Notes: a model not told the origin generated them from the sequence alone. Positions 17,119-26,409 are shown, counted from the first letter of the stretch. The stretch is 64,000 nt of DNA from Algoriphagus sp. TR-M9 (GCF_027594545.1 NZ_CP115160.1:2675001-2739000), one strand, 5' to 3'. Program-made: numbers and translations.

Positions 17119-19301
17119 TTTAGTCTGCTCCAAAAGGCTTTTTCCAGTTTTCTTTGTTTCAAATAGGAAGCATTCAGCCCCTCACTTTTTGGGATTAGGG
17201 GATAAATTTTTTCAAACATTTCCAGCTTGCCCTCTTCCCTGATTTTGCCGGATTTCAATTCCTGCAAAAGCAATAAAACCGACCAATCATCCATGCCAGA
17301 GTAATTCATCCTTACGGTCCAAAGCTCCCCGAAATTCTGGATCAATAGCTGATCTTGCTCGTCCAGCGCATCCTTATTTAATAATCCTAAAATTTCAGCG
17401 GCAAGTGGCTCCAATCGCCTGGAAATCTCTTTTTGCTCTCTTTCAATCCGGTTTTTCACCTCCTCCAAATCTCCGCTCAGGCGCTTTTCTTCAGGCTTGA
17501 TAGGAGGCGGATCAAAGCCTGTACGCTTCACATACACTCTGGATTTCTGCTGCACTTTTTTGAGAAGTTTCAAAGCCTTTTCCTGGTAGGGCAAAGCTTT
17601 CTCCGGTTCGAAAAGCCGCATATACAGTTCAGCTTCCCACATTTCTTCCAGAGCTGCCTTCAAAGTGCCTTTGGTGGATTCCTCAAAGTAAGTATTGGCC
17701 TCCGGATCCTCATGGTTGTGCAGGTAAGAATCCAGGACACTCTCTATCCCCCCTTCCTCCTGGCTATGCGACTCTTCTGAGTGTTGCTCTTCATGTTCAC
17801 TTGGCAAAAGCACATTCGCAGTGATTCCCGCCTCGCTTTCTTCATCATGTCTGTGCTCATATCCTTCGAGCAGATTCTCTGTATCCCCGGTGGCTGTAGG
17901 CCCCCCTCCGGCAGTCTCTTCAAACTCCTCGCCCAGGTATTGTCCATAGCGCAATCTTAGCATCTTTTGGTCGTAGCCTATTTCATTAGAAGTGGCATTG
18001 AACTCCCTTTCAGACAGGTTTTTTTGCGCAGCCAAGAGCTTTTCAGTGTCGATGATAATCTGCCGCTGACTACGGAAATAATCCGGCATCACATGAATGG
18101 CCATCCCTACCAGCTCCTCCTCACTCAGCCCAGCCGAATCCACATAGTTGATGAAATAAGTGTCGCTGCGCGAAAAATTTGGCTCAGGCATTTTGTTGTC
18201 AATTGCCGCCCAATAGTAATACAGCTCATCTCCATGCTTAAAGTCCAAGGCATTCAAGTCAAGTTGTACCGAGAGGTCTTCAGCTTTGAAATTACTCCTG
18301 GAAACCGGAATTCTATTTTCCCTAAACTTCACATTCTCCCCCGAGCCCCGTGCCAAAGTAGCCACCAGGTAAACCTCCCTGACTTTGAAATCATCAGAGA
18401 CCCTCGCCTTCACTTCCATTACTTTGGGGTCATTGGTAAAATGATAGCTGTATAGTTCCCGGTCTGCTGGCTGAATCACCGGAGCCAGATCGTCCTTTGC
18501 CTCCAGGGGAAAATAGCCTGATTCATACACCAGCTCATCATTTCTATGCCCTCGAATGGCATAAATTCCCGAGTTCTTCACCTGGTCTTTCAGAAAAAAA
18601 TCACCCTTGTCTTGGCTAAATGAAAGAGAGTTCACAGCGGAACTTACCAGTTCAAAAGCAACATCTGCCGAATTACTAAACTTCAGTCTCCATTCTATTT
18701 CTGCAGCTTTAATGGTGGATATTTCCAGTTTAGCTTGGTTTACTATTGGCAGCGCAGTATAAGCCGGAGGAGTAATGCTCACTTTCACATCTAACAAGTT
18801 TACCGGGAGATCTTCCAGGGTAGAACTAGGCTGAAAATTGTCCTTAATGTTCTCCGTCAATTCTCCCTTAGACTGCTGTACAGGAATATACTGTGACAAC
18901 ACAAAAACCCCGGATGCCAAAGCCAAAGCGAGTAAAAATGGCCAGGTGATTTGATACCAAATCCCTATCTCTCCGCCTTTGAAAGATGAATTCACACGCT
19001 CCCATTGCAGTTTTTCAGCGCTATTTCTGGGAGTTTTATCCAGCAACTCCAGGCTAAACTCCAGGTCCGGGAAGTGCTGATGGAGAATTTGTATGGCTTC
19101 AGTTCTAAAGCTATTGAACAAGCCCAACAGGTAAGCAGCGCTCCCAAACACCAGTAAACCTGTCAGCGTGATAGCCAAAATCGAGTCCAGAAAAACCCTT
19201 GAAAAAATACCTACAGCTATGGCTGCCAAGAGTGCTTTCAAAACCGCTTGAACCTGCAATTGAAAGTTGATTTTGGCAATATGTTTTTCAATGGTACTCA
19301 T
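17115..19301 (-). CDS. large DUF4175-like membrane protein with His/Glu-rich stretch
   Basis: The 728-residue protein has membrane helices near 20-60 and another near 125-145 and a long soluble region with coiled-coil character toward the C-terminus (EVKNRIEREQKEISRRLEPL). It resembles the large membrane protein found in MoxR/DUF58 clusters of Bacteroidota; the role is unknown. Between about residues 470 and 550 (17700-17875) there is a low-complexity stretch rich in His, Glu and Ser (YEHRHDEESE, SEHEEQHSEESHSQEE, YLHNHEDPE) that could bind metal ions. The start at 19301 is chosen because its ATG overlaps the upstream TGA (ATGA); an earlier ATG at 19397 would give a non-family extension read from within the upstream gene. 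Confidence 0.8.
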   Translation of the reverse strand: MSTIEKHIAKINFQLQVQAVLKALLAAIAVGIFSRVFLDSILAITLTGLLVFGSAAYLLGLFNSFRTEAIQILHQHFPDLEFSLELLDKTPRNSAEKLQWERVNSSFKGGEIGIWYQITWPFLLALALASGVFVLSQYIPVQQSKGELTENIKDNFQPSSTLEDLPVNLLDVKVSITPPAYTALPIVNQAKLEISTIKAAEIEWRLKFSNSADVAFELVSSAVNSLSFSQDKGDFFLKDQVKNSGIYAIRGHRNDELVYESGYFPLEAKDDLAPVIQPADRELYSYHFTNDPKVMEVKARVSDDFKVREVYLVATLARGSGENVKFRENRIPVSRSNFKAEDLSVQLDLNALDFKHGDELYYYWAAIDNKMPEPNFSRSDTYFINYVDSAGLSEEELVGMAIHVMPDYFRSQRQIIIDTEKLLAAQKNLSEREFNATSNEIGYDQKMLRLRYGQYLGEEFEETAGGGPTATGDTENLLEGYEHRHDEESEAGITANVLLPSEHEEQHSEESHSQEEGGIESVLDSYLHNHEDPEANTYFEESTKGTLKAALEEMWEAELYMRLFEPEKALPYQEKALKLLKKVQQKSRVYVKRTGFDPPPIKPEEKRLSGDLEEVKNRIEREQKEISRRLEPLAAEILGLLNKDALDEQDQLLIQNFGELWTVRMNYSGMDDWSVLLLLQELKSGKIREEGKLEMFEKIYPLIPKSEGLNASYLKQRKLEKAFWSRLK

Positions 19302-20464
19302 ACTCCTTGACGATTTGCAAAGTATCGCTCCAATGCCAGGCAAAGCAACAGCAATCCCAGGAGCAATAGATTTAGATTCGGCTTCTGCTCCTGCCACTTA
19401 TCCTGCGCCACCAGAAACCTCCTGGAAAGCTGGGATAAGCTCCAGGGAGCATCCTGCTGTTCAATGTCATAAAACTCCAATAACTTCTCCAAAATCAACT
19501 CCGGCAAACGACCATTTTGCACCAGCTCTGCATGCTCAAAATCCAGGGTATCCGAAAATATCAGCAGGTTTTTCCGGGTAGGAAATGAGAATTCGGTAGT
19601 AACAAAATATAGCTTGGAAGTGGCCGTTTCTTTGGGTAGGCTTTGGGCAAAAATAAGCTTTGCGGACTCCTCCGTATCCACTTCCTGAAATTCCAATCCA
19701 TATACATCCTGAATTGCTTCTAGTGACGCTTCAATTGCTTCAGCTTCTGAATCCTCAATATCAGCGAAATAATAACTCAACTGATCCATTTGAATTGCCC
19801 TTACATTTCCACTGGATTCTCCAGAAATTGAATCTAAAATTCCTTCCTCATTCACCTGAAAAAACACCTCTTCGGAAAACTGGATTTGCTCATTGCCACT
19901 GCCTTGCAAAGCAAAAGTACCCAATACCAAATTTGGCTGTATCGGGGACCTATAGAAGCTCTCGCCTACTGTCTGCTGGGAATTACCTAAATACAAAACC
20001 AGCTTGCTAACCTCCTGAGGTAGCAAATCAAGCGAAGCCTGGAGTTTAAAATCCTTATTCTCAGGGTTCAATTGCCCAAGTGAAAGCGCTGTTAGATCCC
20101 CATCTGCCCAATAGACCTCATCTCCATTATTCAGGGCCTGCTGAAGTTCAAATCTGAATTCCTCTGCCAGAAGTTTATCCGGTTGCACCAGATGAACCAC
20201 CCGCTCGGCAGTTTGCTGATTAAGGGCCGGCAAAAACACTTGACTCAGCAGTAAAACCAGCAAGGTCAAGGCTAAGATCCTCAGAAATAATACGAGTAAA
20301 TTCTCTAACCTAAAGCCTTTTGTCACGCTACTTTCTTGGGAAGTCAGCCAGTGCATGGCTGCCCAGTGAATAAGCTGACCTCTTCTTCCCCGCCACAAGT
20401 GGATAAGAATTGGGATGCTGATTCCGAGTAATCCCCAGAGCAATATAGGCTGAAGAAACTGCAT
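19298..20464 (-). CDS. BatA-domain membrane protein
   Basis: This 388-residue protein begins with the BatA N-terminal domain: a first helix (PILLWGLLGISIPILIHLW), a short basic loop (RGRRGQLIHWAAMHWL) and a second helix near 60-80. A soluble part of about 280 residues follows and a C-terminal helix (LNLLLLGLLLLCLALERYF) closes it. Such proteins occur beside MoxR and DUF58 genes and are thought to form a membrane complex remodelled by the ATPase. There is no clear VWA metal-site motif. It starts within the DUF58 stop codon (TGATG) and ends by ATGA overlap with the next gene. Confidence 0.85.
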   Translation of the reverse strand: MQFLQPILLWGLLGISIPILIHLWRGRRGQLIHWAAMHWLTSQESSVTKGFRLENLLVLFLRILALTLLVLLLSQVFLPALNQQTAERVVHLVQPDKLLAEEFRFELQQALNNGDEVYWADGDLTALSLGQLNPENKDFKLQASLDLLPQEVSKLVLYLGNSQQTVGESFYRSPIQPNLVLGTFALQGSGNEQIQFSEEVFFQVNEEGILDSISGESSGNVRAIQMDQLSYYFADIEDSEAEAIEASLEAIQDVYGLEFQEVDTEESAKLIFAQSLPKETATSKLYFVTTEFSFPTRKNLLIFSDTLDFEHAELVQNGRLPELILEKLLEFYDIEQQDAPWSLSQLSRRFLVAQDKWQEQKPNLNLLLLGLLLLCLALERYFANRQGV

Positions 20465-21333
20465 CAGGATAGGGATCTTTGGGACAAAAATGCACTGAGT
20501 ACCCCAGCGATTGAGTCTGACAATCGCACTTGAATCAAATGAACCTGAGGTAGAAGTAAAGACTTTTTAAATTCTGATAAATAGTTATTTATAGAATCAT
20601 TATAGTTTTTTTCTATCGCTTTTCCATCTAATATAATGGACCTATCGGACTCCAAATCCTGAAACCTAAAACTCCCCCTCAGGTTAAACTTTTCCTCCTG
20701 CTCTCCTAAGATTTGGAACAATACGATTTCCTTCTTGGGATGGCGCATTTGCTCTACTATGTGCAGCCACTCATTGTCCTTTTGCAAAAAGTCAGAAACC
20801 AGAATTATCAATTCCTTCTGCTTACTTTTCAAAACCGGGAACACCTGCTTGGTCACAGGCCAAGAACCTGCAGCAGTCTCCCCTTCCAAAAAATAAAGTA
20901 TGCGTTGAAATGCTTTGGGAGTTGCTGAGACCTTTTGTTCCACCCTTCCATCCTGGCAGGTGAAGTAGCTCAAAGAATCGCCCTGTTGATGTGCCAGGTA
21001 AGCAAGGGAGGCAAGCAGGTTTTTAGCGTATGCTAAGCGCTTGATTCCATTCTCCTCATAGTTCATCGATCCAGACAGATCAAGCATCATACGGATATGC
21101 AAATGACTCTCGGTTTGGGCCTCTTTGATCATGTGTTTACCAGATCTGGAAAAGTACTTCCAGTCGATCCGTTTGGGATCGTCTCCCGGCTCGTAGTACC
21201 TGTATTGCTCAAACTCAGAACCTGCACCCACCCGCTTGCCCAGGTGAATACCATTCTTGAGCTGCTCGCTGATGATCTTGGCGGCCAGCTTGAGGTTATT
21301 GAGTTTGATGATTTCCAGATTACTTGCCTGCAT
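20464..21333 (-). CDS. DUF58 domain protein with VWA-like fold
   Basis: The 289-residue soluble protein has the DUF58 core: GxRVGAGSEFEQYRYYEPGDDPKRIDWKYFSR-type region (residues about 35-65) followed by a VWA-like fold with the metal-site motif DLSGSM near residue 90. DUF58 proteins pair with MoxR ATPases, which act as chaperones for assembly or metal loading of partner complexes; the client is not known in most cases. It overlaps the MoxR gene by 14 bases and touches the BatA gene, so expression is coupled. Confidence 0.92.
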   Translation of the reverse strand: MQASNLEIIKLNNLKLAAKIISEQLKNGIHLGKRVGAGSEFEQYRYYEPGDDPKRIDWKYFSRSGKHMIKEAQTESHLHIRMMLDLSGSMNYEENGIKRLAYAKNLLASLAYLAHQQGDSLSYFTCQDGRVEQKVSATPKAFQRILYFLEGETAAGSWPVTKQVFPVLKSKQKELIILVSDFLQKDNEWLHIVEQMRHPKKEIVLFQILGEQEEKFNLRGSFRFQDLESDRSIILDGKAIEKNYNDSINNYLSEFKKSLLLPQVHLIQVRLSDSIAGVLSAFLSQRSLS

Positions 21334-22324
21334 GGATCGGGAGTGCTTCGAGGATTTTCGTGATGACTGCGTCCGGCTGAATATTCTCTGCCTCTGCCCG
21401 GAAGTGCAGGGAAAGTCTATGTCTTAAGACTGGAAAAGCAAGTGTTTTGATGTCATCAGGAGTGACAGCATAGCGACCTTTCACCAAGGCTCTGGCTTTG
21501 GCACAAAGTATCAATGCTTGTCCGGCCCGGGTTCCCGCACCCCATTCTACATAATCTATAACTGACTGTATTTCTGAATGATTAGGCCGTGTAGCTCGAA
21601 TTAACTTATTGATGTAAACCAGCAATTGAGAATCTATGTGAACCTCTCTAGTCAGCTTTTGTAAGTGCTGGATATCCGCACTGGTGAATACTACGTCTGG
21701 TTTCCCCTTGTAAGTGCCCGTCGTCTTTTCCAACACATCCAGCTCCTCCTGCTCGGAGGGATAGCCTAGTTTGATGTACAAAAGAAAGCGATCCAGCTGT
21801 GCTTCGGGCAGTGGGTAAGTTCCGGCTTGTTCTATGGGGTTTTGCGTCGCTATGATCAAAAATGGAGCTGGTAGCGGATGATGCTGTCCTCCATAGGTCA
21901 CCACCTTCTCCTGCATGGCTTCCAGAAGTGCTGCCTGAGTTTTAGGAGGAGTTCTGTTGATCTCATCAGCCAGCACCATATTGGCGAAGATTGGTCCCCG
22001 GTTGAACTGGAAGAACTTCTTCCCTGTCTCGTGGTCTTCTTCCAGGATTTCGGTACCCAAAATATCTCCAGGCATCAAATCCGGCGTAAATTGAATTCGC
22101 TTAAAGTTCAGCTCCATTCCCTGCGAAAGGGAATTTACCATCAGGGTCTTTGCCAAGCCCGGCACACCTTCCAACAGGCAATGTCCTCCTGCCAGAAGCG
22201 TAATGATGATTTCTTCAATCACAGATTCCTGACCGACGATGACTTTAGCTATTTCTTTTTTGAGTTGGGGGATCTTCGCCACCAACTCTTTATAGGCTGT
22301 TAATTCTGTGTTTTCCAATGTCAA
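21320..22324 (-). CDS. MoxR-family AAA+ ATPase
   Basis: This 334-residue ATPase is the motor of the cluster. It shows Walker A (EGVPGLAKT), Walker B (MVLADEINR), the sensor motif ATQNPIEQAGTYPLPEAQLDRF and the lid region with sensor 2. The start codon is TTG at 22324, overlapping the stop of the DUF4159 gene (TTGA); there is no ATG before the Walker A region, so this coupled TTG start is the only reasonable one. MoxR proteins partner with VWA or DUF58 proteins in maturation tasks such as cofactor insertion or envelope complex assembly. Confidence 0.94.
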   Translation of the reverse strand: MTLENTELTAYKELVAKIPQLKKEIAKVIVGQESVIEEIIITLLAGGHCLLEGVPGLAKTLMVNSLSQGMELNFKRIQFTPDLMPGDILGTEILEEDHETGKKFFQFNRGPIFANMVLADEINRTPPKTQAALLEAMQEKVVTYGGQHHPLPAPFLIIATQNPIEQAGTYPLPEAQLDRFLLYIKLGYPSEQEELDVLEKTTGTYKGKPDVVFTSADIQHLQKLTREVHIDSQLLVYINKLIRATRPNHSEIQSVIDYVEWGAGTRAGQALILCAKARALVKGRYAVTPDDIKTLAFPVLRHRLSLHFRAEAENIQPDAVITKILEALPIHAGK

Positions 22325-22935
22325 TGTGTTAATGCGTAAACCACTATGTTGACTCCAAACTTGGTATTATCGACTTTCAAAAAGCGTTTGTTTCTGAAGT
22401 CATAATCCCATTCGCAGCCGTAATCTTTATTACTATAAAGAACTCCGATTCTGCCATTTATGACGATTGCCTTCAAGTAATCATGTATCAGATCATCTCC
22501 CCAGCCATTTAGCTCAAAGGAGGTAGCAGGTGGCCCATCTTCGAATTCAAAGAAGGAGGAATAAATTGGGTGGGTATTGGGGATTTTCTGGAGGGCATTT
22601 TCTCCAAAAGTCTTGGCCATCTCGGCCTCAAAGGATTTTGCGAACAGCCCATCAATGTCATGATTGCAATCATCAGCAAAGACAAAGCCCCCGTTTTCTA
22701 CATAAGTCTTGAAGTTCTGGCGCTCTGCAGAGGAGAACTCCACCAGCTTGTGGCCACTGATGTAGCAAAAAGGACTTTTGAAAATCTCCTTGCTACTCAG
22801 CTCTACTACTTTTTCCTTTTCGTCCACCGGAATGGTGGTGTATTCTACCAGGGAATTGAGCAGGTTGATCGGCATGCGCTGATCCGTATCCCAATTGCCG
22901 GAATTGTATTTGATTCTGGTGAAGAAGAAAGGCAT
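22321..22935 (-). CDS. DUF4159 domain protein
   Basis: This 204-residue protein matches the DUF4159 pattern: an N-terminal FTRIKYNSGNWDTD stretch, a central GGFVFADDCNH segment, and a C-terminal GVLYSNKDYGCEWDY pattern. The domain resembles class I glutamine-amidotransferase folds but lacks a catalytic triad that I can see. No signal peptide is seen. It is the first gene of the tightly overlapping part of the cluster and follows a strong hairpin at 22963-23002. Its function is unknown. Confidence 0.85.
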   Translation of the reverse strand: MPFFFTRIKYNSGNWDTDQRMPINLLNSLVEYTTIPVDEKEKVVELSSKEIFKSPFCYISGHKLVEFSSAERQNFKTYVENGGFVFADDCNHDIDGLFAKSFEAEMAKTFGENALQKIPNTHPIYSSFFEFEDGPPATSFELNGWGDDLIHDYLKAIVINGRIGVLYSNKDYGCEWDYDFRNKRFLKVDNTKFGVNIVVYALTH

Positions 22936-22962
22936 CTGGAAATAAAATAAGTTAGTAGCTAA

Positions 22963-23002
22963 TAGACCATAGTCGATAGCAATTACTATGGACTATGGTC
23001 TA
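22963..23002. other. strong hairpin between tldE and the DUF4159 gene
   Basis: TAGACCATAGTC (22963-22974) and GACTATGGTCTA (22991-23002) form a perfect 12-bp stem. The 16-base loop holds a further ATAG...CTAT pairing after one G-G mismatch. There is no T-run on the minus strand, so it is not a classic terminator. It may limit read-through or stabilise an end between the Tld pair and the MoxR cluster. Confidence 0.55.
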
Positions 23003-23017
23003 AAAACTATGATTCTG

Positions 23018-24334
23018 CTACACTGCGTCTGACAAACTGGTGAAGGTAAAGTCCCGGATCTTCATGGCCGGAATCAAATCCCCTCCTACCCGCTGCTGCT
23101 GACCGAGTGCTTCGATATTGTTTAGCATGATGATCGGACTTTCGTTGAATCGGAAGTTTTTCACAGGGAACTTGATCTGACCGTTTTCAATATAGAAAGT
23201 ACCGTCACGGGTAAGACCTGTGTAAAGTAAAGTTTGGGGATCTACCGCTCGGATGTACCAGAATCTGGTGACCAGAATCCCCCTTTCGGTACTTTTCACC
23301 ATGTCTGCGATAGATTGATCACCGCCCGCTATAATCATCCCACTTGGTCGTCCGGTAGGCTGTACACCTTGCTTCTCTGCCCAGTAGCGGGAATAGAACA
23401 TGTTTTTCACCACTCCGTTTTCCACCCAAGTCATAGGCTTCTGAGGAAAGCCTTCATTGTCCCAAGGCGAAGCTGGTATCTGGGGATTAAGCGGATCCGA
23501 ATAGATATTCACACGCTCATCGAAGAGTTTTTCACCCAAACGGGTTCCACCACCTTTTTTGCTGAGGAAACTCCTGCCTTCATCTGCTCCACGAGCATCC
23601 AAACTACCGGTTAATAATCCCATCAAATTCCCTGCAGCGGTAGGTTCCAGAATCACCGTGTATTTACCAGGTTCTATGGCTTGGGCATTCTGTGATGCCT
23701 GTGCTTTTTGCATGGCAATATTGGTGACGTCTTTGGAGTTCAGAAGATTGATATCGTTGTAGTCGCGGATGGCATAACCTGAACCTGTTCCATCTGCAGT
23801 CCGAACGGTAATGGAAAAATCCACTGAGGTTCTTTTGTTATAGCCAAAAAGCCCTTTGCTATTACCCTGAGCCACAAAACCGGAGAAATCCTCCAAGTAT
23901 CCTGCTGCCGTGAGATTCGCTTCAGAGCTCGGGCCTATACTGTCCGCAGCGATTTGTGCACGCTGTTCAGGATCTATCTGATCGGTGGCACTTACGAAAG
24001 TTTTGCTTTCCAAATATTCCTGAGGACCTAACATCGGCATGTATTCCGGGTTTTCCGGTGCCAGTTGGGCGATTTCCTCTGCTCTAGCGACTGCCTTCTG
24101 GAGCGACTCGTCATCCAATTCATTGATGCTGGATGAACCAGATTTTTTACCAAAAACCGAGGTAACGTTCAATCCTATTTCGTTAGTCTCTCCACTGGTG
24201 CTTACTGAATTTCTAGCGTAACGGATGTTACCGGTTCTTCCACCGAAAATCGATACTTCAGTTTCATCAGCTTTTGCGTAGGAAAGTACTTTATCTATAA
24301 TTTGCTTTGCTTGTTCTTTAGTCAAAATGGCCAT
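23018..24334 (-). CDS. pmbA: TldE/PmbA-family metallopeptidase partner
   Basis: This 438-residue protein is the TldE half of a TldD/TldE heterodimer, a protease that degrades unfolded peptides and matures some peptide natural products. The TldD/PmbA fold is visible from the N-terminal VSIFGGRTGNIRYARNSVS and from the C-terminal GGDQSIADMVKSTERGILV and FWYIRAVDPQTLLYTGLTRDG patterns. As in the family, no HExxxH motif is present. There is no signal peptide, in contrast to the twin-arginine-like N-terminus of its partner. It starts with ATG 16 bases after the tldD stop, so they form an operon. Confidence 0.9.
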   Translation of the reverse strand: MAILTKEQAKQIIDKVLSYAKADETEVSIFGGRTGNIRYARNSVSTSGETNEIGLNVTSVFGKKSGSSSINELDDESLQKAVARAEEIAQLAPENPEYMPMLGPQEYLESKTFVSATDQIDPEQRAQIAADSIGPSSEANLTAAGYLEDFSGFVAQGNSKGLFGYNKRTSVDFSITVRTADGTGSGYAIRDYNDINLLNSKDVTNIAMQKAQASQNAQAIEPGKYTVILEPTAAGNLMGLLTGSLDARGADEGRSFLSKKGGGTRLGEKLFDERVNIYSDPLNPQIPASPWDNEGFPQKPMTWVENGVVKNMFYSRYWAEKQGVQPTGRPSGMIIAGGDQSIADMVKSTERGILVTRFWYIRAVDPQTLLYTGLTRDGTFYIENGQIKFPVKNFRFNESPIIMLNNIEALGQQQRVGGDLIPAMKIRDFTFTSLSDAV

Positions 24335-24350
24335 AATTCTCGTGTTGAGG

Positions 24351-25994
24351 TTAAATATTTCTTCCCGTATTGATCACATTCACCCCATCAAAACGGGTGG
24401 TAGAGCTACCGTGTGATACCGCTGATATCTGCGATGGCTGGCCTTTCCCATCAAAGAAAGAACCGAAAAATCTGTAATCATCCTCATCGCAAATTTGGGA
24501 ACAAGAATTCCAGAATTCCTGCGTATTGGACTGGTAAGCCACATCCTCAAGCATACCTACGATTTCGCCATTTTTGATCTCGTAGAATAATTGACCTCCA
24601 AACTGGAAGTTGTACCGCTGCTGATCTATAGAGTATGAACCTCTGCCGAGTATGTAAATCCCTTTCTCCACATTCTTGATCATTTCTGCAGGACTGAGTT
24701 TCTCTGTGCCTGGACGCAAAGAAACATTCGGCATGCGCTGGAACTGCACAGAACTCCAGTTGTCCGCAAAGCAGCATCCATGAGATTCCTTTTCTCCCAA
24801 AATGCCCACCTGATCACGGATCGCCTGGTAATTCACCAAAACACCATTCTTGATCAGATCCCACTCTTTTGTTTTCACCCCTTCATCATCGTAGCCGGTA
24901 TTGCCCAGGGTAAAAGGCTGAGTCTTGTCAGCGACGATATTGACTAAATCTGAACCGTATTTAAAATCACCTGATTTCCACTTGTCAAGCGTTGCGAAGC
25001 TGGTACCGGCGTAATTGGCCTCATAGCCTAGCACACGATCCAGCTCGAGTGGGTGACCTACAGATTCGTGAATGGTCAATCCCAAGTGATCCGGATCCAA
25101 CACCAAATCATATTTGCCCGGAATCACAGATTTTGCGGAGATTTTTGCTTTGGCATGTTTTGCCGCTTCTGTAGCATCCTCCACTATATCATAGCTGTTT
25201 CTGTAGCTATTGAAACCTGCAGGGTTCATCATCTTGTCCTCTGCCAAGCCATCCATGTACTCATAGCCCATTCCCATAGGTGCACTCAGTGCCTGCCGGG
25301 TTCTGAACCCACCGGACTCTTTGTTTACGGCAGTGACAGTAAATGTGGGCCATATTCTGTGAATGTCCTGATCGATATAAGACCCATCGGTGGAAGCAAA
25401 GTACTTTTGCTCATTGATCATAAAGAGCGCTGAATTAACAAAAGCAGCACCATTGTCTATGGCTGCATTATTAGCCTTCAGCAAAAGATCAATTTTCTCT
25501 TTTACAGGAATTTCCAGGGCATTTTTCTTGATAGGCGTATTCCAGGTCACTTCACCGTGGCCTGGCTCCGGAGCTAGCTCCACGGGTTCTTTCTGAAGTT
25601 TTGAATTTGCCTTTGCGATAGCAACTGCAGTTTCTGCGCAAAGCTTGATCCCGTCTGGCGTGACGTCAGAGGTGGAGGAAAAACCCCAGGTGCCATTGGC
25701 TATGACCCGGATTCCGACTCCGAAAGTCTCTCCATTGGAGATATTCTGCACGTTTTTGTCGCGGGTAAAGACGTTTTGTCTAAGGTATCTTCCGATTCTT
25801 ACATCGCTGTAAGTGGCTCCCTTTGCTCGGGCTGCATTCAGTGCAGTATCAGCAAGCACTTTTTTGGCGGCTACATCGATTCCCGGCTCAAGCAACTGCT
25901 CTGCTGAGACCGGATTCCCCATCATTAAAAGCCCGGGAGTGACGAGGGCACCTAGTCCCATTCCGGAAAGGTGGATAAAATCTCTTCTCTTCAA
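24351..25994 (-). CDS. tldD: TldD-family zinc metallopeptidase with Tat-like signal
   Basis: This 547-residue protein is the catalytic TldD subunit, with the zinc motif HESVGH at 309-314. It is longer than Escherichia coli TldD (about 480) because of an N-terminal signal: MKRRDFIHLSGMGLGALVTP has the twin-arginine pattern RRDF followed by a hydrophobic stretch. This suggests export, while E. coli TldD is cytosolic. The start codon is TTG at 25994; the upstream in-frame codons reach a stop without an ATG, so TTG is the best choice. It heads the run of minus-strand genes down to 15496. Confidence 0.88.
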   Translation of the reverse strand: MKRRDFIHLSGMGLGALVTPGLLMMGNPVSAEQLLEPGIDVAAKKVLADTALNAARAKGATYSDVRIGRYLRQNVFTRDKNVQNISNGETFGVGIRVIANGTWGFSSTSDVTPDGIKLCAETAVAIAKANSKLQKEPVELAPEPGHGEVTWNTPIKKNALEIPVKEKIDLLLKANNAAIDNGAAFVNSALFMINEQKYFASTDGSYIDQDIHRIWPTFTVTAVNKESGGFRTRQALSAPMGMGYEYMDGLAEDKMMNPAGFNSYRNSYDIVEDATEAAKHAKAKISAKSVIPGKYDLVLDPDHLGLTIHESVGHPLELDRVLGYEANYAGTSFATLDKWKSGDFKYGSDLVNIVADKTQPFTLGNTGYDDEGVKTKEWDLIKNGVLVNYQAIRDQVGILGEKESHGCCFADNWSSVQFQRMPNVSLRPGTEKLSPAEMIKNVEKGIYILGRGSYSIDQQRYNFQFGGQLFYEIKNGEIVGMLEDVAYQSNTQEFWNSCSQICDEDDYRFFGSFFDGKGQPSQISAVSHGSSTTRFDGVNVINTGRNI

Positions 25995-26409
25995 TTTATC
26001 TCTGGTTAAAGTTTAAGGTTTATATTTTTACTGGTCTATTGGGTTTAATATTCCTATCAAAGTACTGCTATCCTTGGATTAAGCAAAGAAAAAATACAAA
26101 CTCGGTAAAATATCAGGGTGCAAATTGGAAATTGCCTTTTGACAAGTGAAGATGCTTTGATTTTTGACCCTATGATTCAAAAAGATCAATAAATCGGGAG
26201 GCTTAGATCTAGACTGTTAAATAAGCCAGTTACTCAAAATTACCCATGACCTACGCGCTCTGCGAAACTCTCTGCGCCTACCGCGCTTAAACTGGGATGA
26301 AGTCTCAAATTAATACAGCTTCCGGAGAAGCAGAATAACAGGATTCTGCTTTGTTGGCAGTCAAGAGACTGCATTGAAATAGATCCAAGACTATAGCTTT
26401 GAACCAAAG
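25995..26409. other. 415-bp gene-free region upstream of tldD
   Basis: There is no supported gene. The tldD promoter must lie here. A small hairpin GCAGAAT-aacagg-ATTCTGC (26330-26349) is present near the end of the alkB-like gene and could be a weak terminator for it. The phrase CTCTGCGAAACTCTCTGCGC near 26260 resembles a common intergenic filler repeat of Bacteroidota, but I see only one copy here. Confidence 0.4.

Noticed and set aside
26240..26290. Possible intergenic repeat (CTCTGCGAAACTCTCTGCGC)
   Set aside because: Only one copy is in the window, so repeat status cannot be shown.
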